Shown here: piece by piece, positions 61,987 through 64,000 of the stretch
How the letters are laid out: each line of letters opens with the position of its first letter
Position numbering within the stretch: position 1 is the first letter of the stretch
NCBI RefSeq assembly: GCF_019192735.1
Contig: NZ_JAHTKP010000008.1
Span: forward strand, 124,001-188,000
Length of the DNA: 64,000 nucleotides
Direction of reading: 5' to 3'
Source of the DNA: Kitasatospora aureofaciens
GTDB taxonomy: Bacteria; Actinomycetota; Actinomycetes; Streptomycetales; Streptomycetaceae
Notes under the pieces: generated by a model
What the model was told of the DNA's origin: nothing
What the model saw: only the letters and a program-made list of their open reading frames with translations
Databases searched by the model: none
Translations under genes and position numbers: made by a program

Positions 61987-64000
61987 GGGTGCGGTGTCCT
62001 GGTGGGAGCGGGTTCGGGCAGGGCGGGTACGGCGGTGAGGAGTTGGGCGGTGACCGGATCGGCCGGGTGGGCGAGGACGTCCGCGACCTCGCCGGTCTCG
62101 CGGACGGTGCCGTCGGCGAGGACCGCGATCCGGCCGCCGAGGCGGGCCGGGACGGTGAGGTCGTGGGTGACGACGACGAGGGCGACGTCCAGCTCCCGGC
62201 GCAGCTCGTCGAGGAGGGCGAGGACGGTGGCGGCGGTGGGCGGGTCGAGGGCGCTGGTGGCCTCGTCGCAGAGGAGGACGTCCGGCCCGGCCGCCAGGGC
62301 GCGGGCCAGCGCCACCCGCTGGCGCTGGCCGCCGGAGAGGCCCGCGGGCAGGCGCTCGGCGTGTTCACCGCTCAGCCCGACGCGGTCCAGCAGCCGGTGC
62401 ACCTCGGCCCGGACGTCGGCCGGGCCGAGGTCGGGCCGGTGGAGCCGCAGCGGGCGGGCGACCGCCGCGCCCACCGGGTGGCGCGGGTTGAGCGAGTCCT
62501 GCGGGTCCTGGGGGACGAGCTGGAGGCGGCGCAGCTGCGCCCGGCTGCGATCCCGGACGGCCGGGGGGACGGCGGCGCCGGCAAGCCGGAGCTCCCCGGA
62601 CCAGTCCCCGTGGAGGCCGGTGAGGCAGCGCAGCAGGGTGGTCTTGCCGCCGCCGGACGGGCCGACGACGCTCAGGCAGTCGCCGGGCGCGACGACGAGG
62701 TCGATGCCGTCCAGGACGATCGCCCGGCCGCGCCGGGCGGTGAGGCCGGCCAGTTCGAGGACGGGCTCGGCGACCCGGGGGAGCGCCTTGGGTGCGGCCG
62801 TGACGCGGACCGCCTCGACCAGCCGTCGCCCGGCCGCACTGGCCGGTCGGGCCAACACCTCGGCTACCGGCCCCCGTTCGACGATCCGTCCGTCCGCCAG
62901 GACGGCGACCTCGTCGGCGACCTCGGCCACCTGGGCGAGGTCGTGGGCGACGAGCAGGATCGCCGGGCCGCCGTCGGCGCGCAGCTGCCGCAGGTCGGCG
63001 AGGAGGCCTGCGGCGGTGGCGGGGTCGAGCGCGCTGGTGGGCTCGTCGAGGACGAGCAGGTCCGGCCGGTGGGCGAGCGCGGCGGCGAGGGCGACGCGCT
63101 GCCGCTGGCCGCCCGACAGCTGGTGCGGCAGGCGCCGCCGGAAGGCCGGATCGTCCGGCAGTCGGGCCAATCGGAGGGCGGCTGCTACGAGTTCGGGACG
63201 GTCGCTGCGCGGTACGGCACGCGCCCGCAGGAACTCGCCGACCAGGTCGGCGACCCGCAGCGTGGGCGCGAGCGAGGTGCGCGGATCCTGCGGGACGTAC
63301 CCGGCGTGGCGTCCGCGCAGCGCGCGCAGGGCGCGTTCGCGCAGGCCGAGGACGGACTGCCCGGCGAGGCGGACCGTGCCCCCGGCGACCGCCAGCCCGG
63401 GGCGGACCTCCCCGAGGGCGGCCAGTGCGAGCGTGGTCTTGCCGCTGCCGGACGCCCCGACCAGGGCGAGGATCCGGCCGGGTGCGAGGTCCAGGTCGAC
63501 GCGGTCGAGCACTGTGCTCCCGCTTTCCGCCCGGACGGTCAACTCCCGTACGGAGAGCGCGGAATCGCCGGATTCGGGCGCAGTGGGCTCGGGTTCAGCA
63601 GCGAGCTGAACCGCGCGCCGTCGAACCGCCACCCCCGGAAATGCGCTGTCCACGAGCAGGTTGACGGTCAGCAGCAGCACCAGCAGCGCGGCCGCCGGGA
63701 CGGCGACCGCGAGGGGCTGGAGCGACAGTCCGTCCCGGTTTTCGAGGATCATCAACCCCCAGTCGGCGTCCGGAGGTTGTGCGCCGTACCCGAGGAAGGA
63801 CGCGGTGGAGACGATGAACACCGCCCCGACGAACCGGACCCCGGCGTCCGCCGTGAGGACGGGCGCCGCGTTGGGCAGCACCTCGCGCACCAGGACGTAC
63901 CAGGTGCGCTCCCCGCGTGCCAACGAGGCTTCCACGTAGTCGTGTTGCAGGGCCTGGAGCGTGCACGCCCGGACCACCCGGATGATCTCCGGGAACAGCA
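61983..64000 (-). CDS. Dipeptide/nickel-type ABC transporter: permease-ATPase-ATPase fusion (5' partial)
   Basis: The open frame continues past the window end, so the N terminus is missing. The visible 5' part is the C-terminal half of a DppC/NikC-like permease (EAA loop DYVEASLARGERTWYVLVREVLPNAAPVL, GYGAQPPDADWGLMI). Two complete ATPase domains follow: first GASGSGKTT, LSGGQRQR, LLVLDEPTSALD; second GPSGGGKTT, LSGGQRQR, VLLCDEATSALD. In most bacteria these are three separate proteins (DppC, DppD, DppF). Peptide, nickel and opine-metallophore importers share this family, and the coupling to a type II thioesterase suggests an NRPS-product or metallophore substrate. Confidence 0.85.
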   Translation of the reverse strand, partial: LFPEIIRVVRACTLQALQHDYVEASLARGERTWYVLVREVLPNAAPVLTADAGVRFVGAVFIVSTASFLGYGAQPPDADWGLMILENRDGLSLQPLAVAVPAAALLVLLLTVNLLVDSAFPGVAVRRRAVQLAAEPEPTAPESGDSALSVRELTVRAESGSTVLDRVDLDLAPGRILALVGASGSGKTTLALAALGEVRPGLAVAGGTVRLAGQSVLGLRERALRALRGRHAGYVPQDPRTSLAPTLRVADLVGEFLRARAVPRSDRPELVAAALRLARLPDDPAFRRRLPHQLSGGQRQRVALAAALAHRPDLLVLDEPTSALDPATAAGLLADLRQLRADGGPAILLVAHDLAQVAEVADEVAVLADGRIVERGPVAEVLARPASAAGRRLVEAVRVTAAPKALPRVAEPVLELAGLTARRGRAIVLDGIDLVVAPGDCLSVVGPSGGGKTTLLRCLTGLHGDWSGELRLAGAAVPPAVRDRSRAQLRRLQLVPQDPQDSLNPRHPVGAAVARPLRLHRPDLGPADVRAEVHRLLDRVGLSGEHAERLPAGLSGGQRQRVALARALAAGPDVLLCDEATSALDPPTAATVLALLDELRRELDVALVVVTHDLTVPARLGGRIAVLADGTVRETGEVADVLAHPADPVTAQLLTAVPALPEPAPTRTPHP

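Overview
The window is high-GC DNA from a streptomycete-type actinobacterium (Streptomyces or Kitasatospora). The evidence is very strong third-position G/C use, many GTG starts, 4-base ATGA/GTGA stop-start overlaps, and typical families (TerD, SUKH, LmbU, Trypco2). No rRNA, tRNA, CRISPR array or insertion sequence was recognised.

Layout. (1) 1-12.5 kb is ordinary accessory and housekeeping DNA: a TerD protein, a secreted C39-like peptidase, a phytoene-desaturase-like oxidoreductase, a SUKH-like protein, a divergent TetR/aldo-keto reductase pair with twin operators, a GNAT enzyme, a DHA2 exporter, an ABC-2 exporter divergent from a NarL-type two-component pair, and the 3' stump of a methyltransferase gene. 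(2) 12.5-19.2 kb is a minus-strand operon: LmbU-type regulator, PhyH-type dioxygenase, a glycosyltransferase-25-like/NAD-epimerase fusion, an asparagine-synthetase-like protein lacking its glutaminase nucleophile, and an MFS exporter. It looks like a small undescribed biosynthetic unit. (3) 19.2-27.3 kb holds metal-homeostasis genes: znuA, znuC, two znuB-type permeases and a Zur-like regulator, then a multicopper oxidase and a permease/TIGR03943 pair. (4) 27.4-54.4 kb is a metallophore cluster: salicylate synthase, salicylate-AMP ligase, two NRPSs with three heterocyclising cysteine-type modules, a thiazolinyl-imine-reductase/methyltransferase fusion, other tailoring enzymes, paired YbtP/YbtQ- or IrtA/B-like ABC half transporters and a DHA2 exporter. 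(5) 54.4-61.1 kb holds poorly characterised genes, including a Trypco2 plus trypsin-STAND conflict-type pair of visibly lower GC. (6) 61.2-64 kb holds a type II thioesterase and a dipeptide/nickel-type ABC transporter (permease-ATPase-ATPase fusion, cut by the window end).

How it fits together. Four inverted repeats resembling the streptomycete Zur box (TGAAAAT-N-ATTTTCA type) lie at 19535, 19575, 27295 and 52784. They control, by inference, zinc ABC uptake, the TIGR03943/permease pair and both sides of the NRPS1/exporter divergent promoter. Three of the four share an extra N-CTAG immediately after the box. The sequence therefore suggests a zinc-starvation regulon in which free-zinc uptake and a salicyl-thiazoline metallophore (coelibactin/yersiniabactin/ulbactin class) are expressed together. 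The type II thioesterase and second importer at the right end may be the far side of the same cluster, separated by the inserted conflict island.
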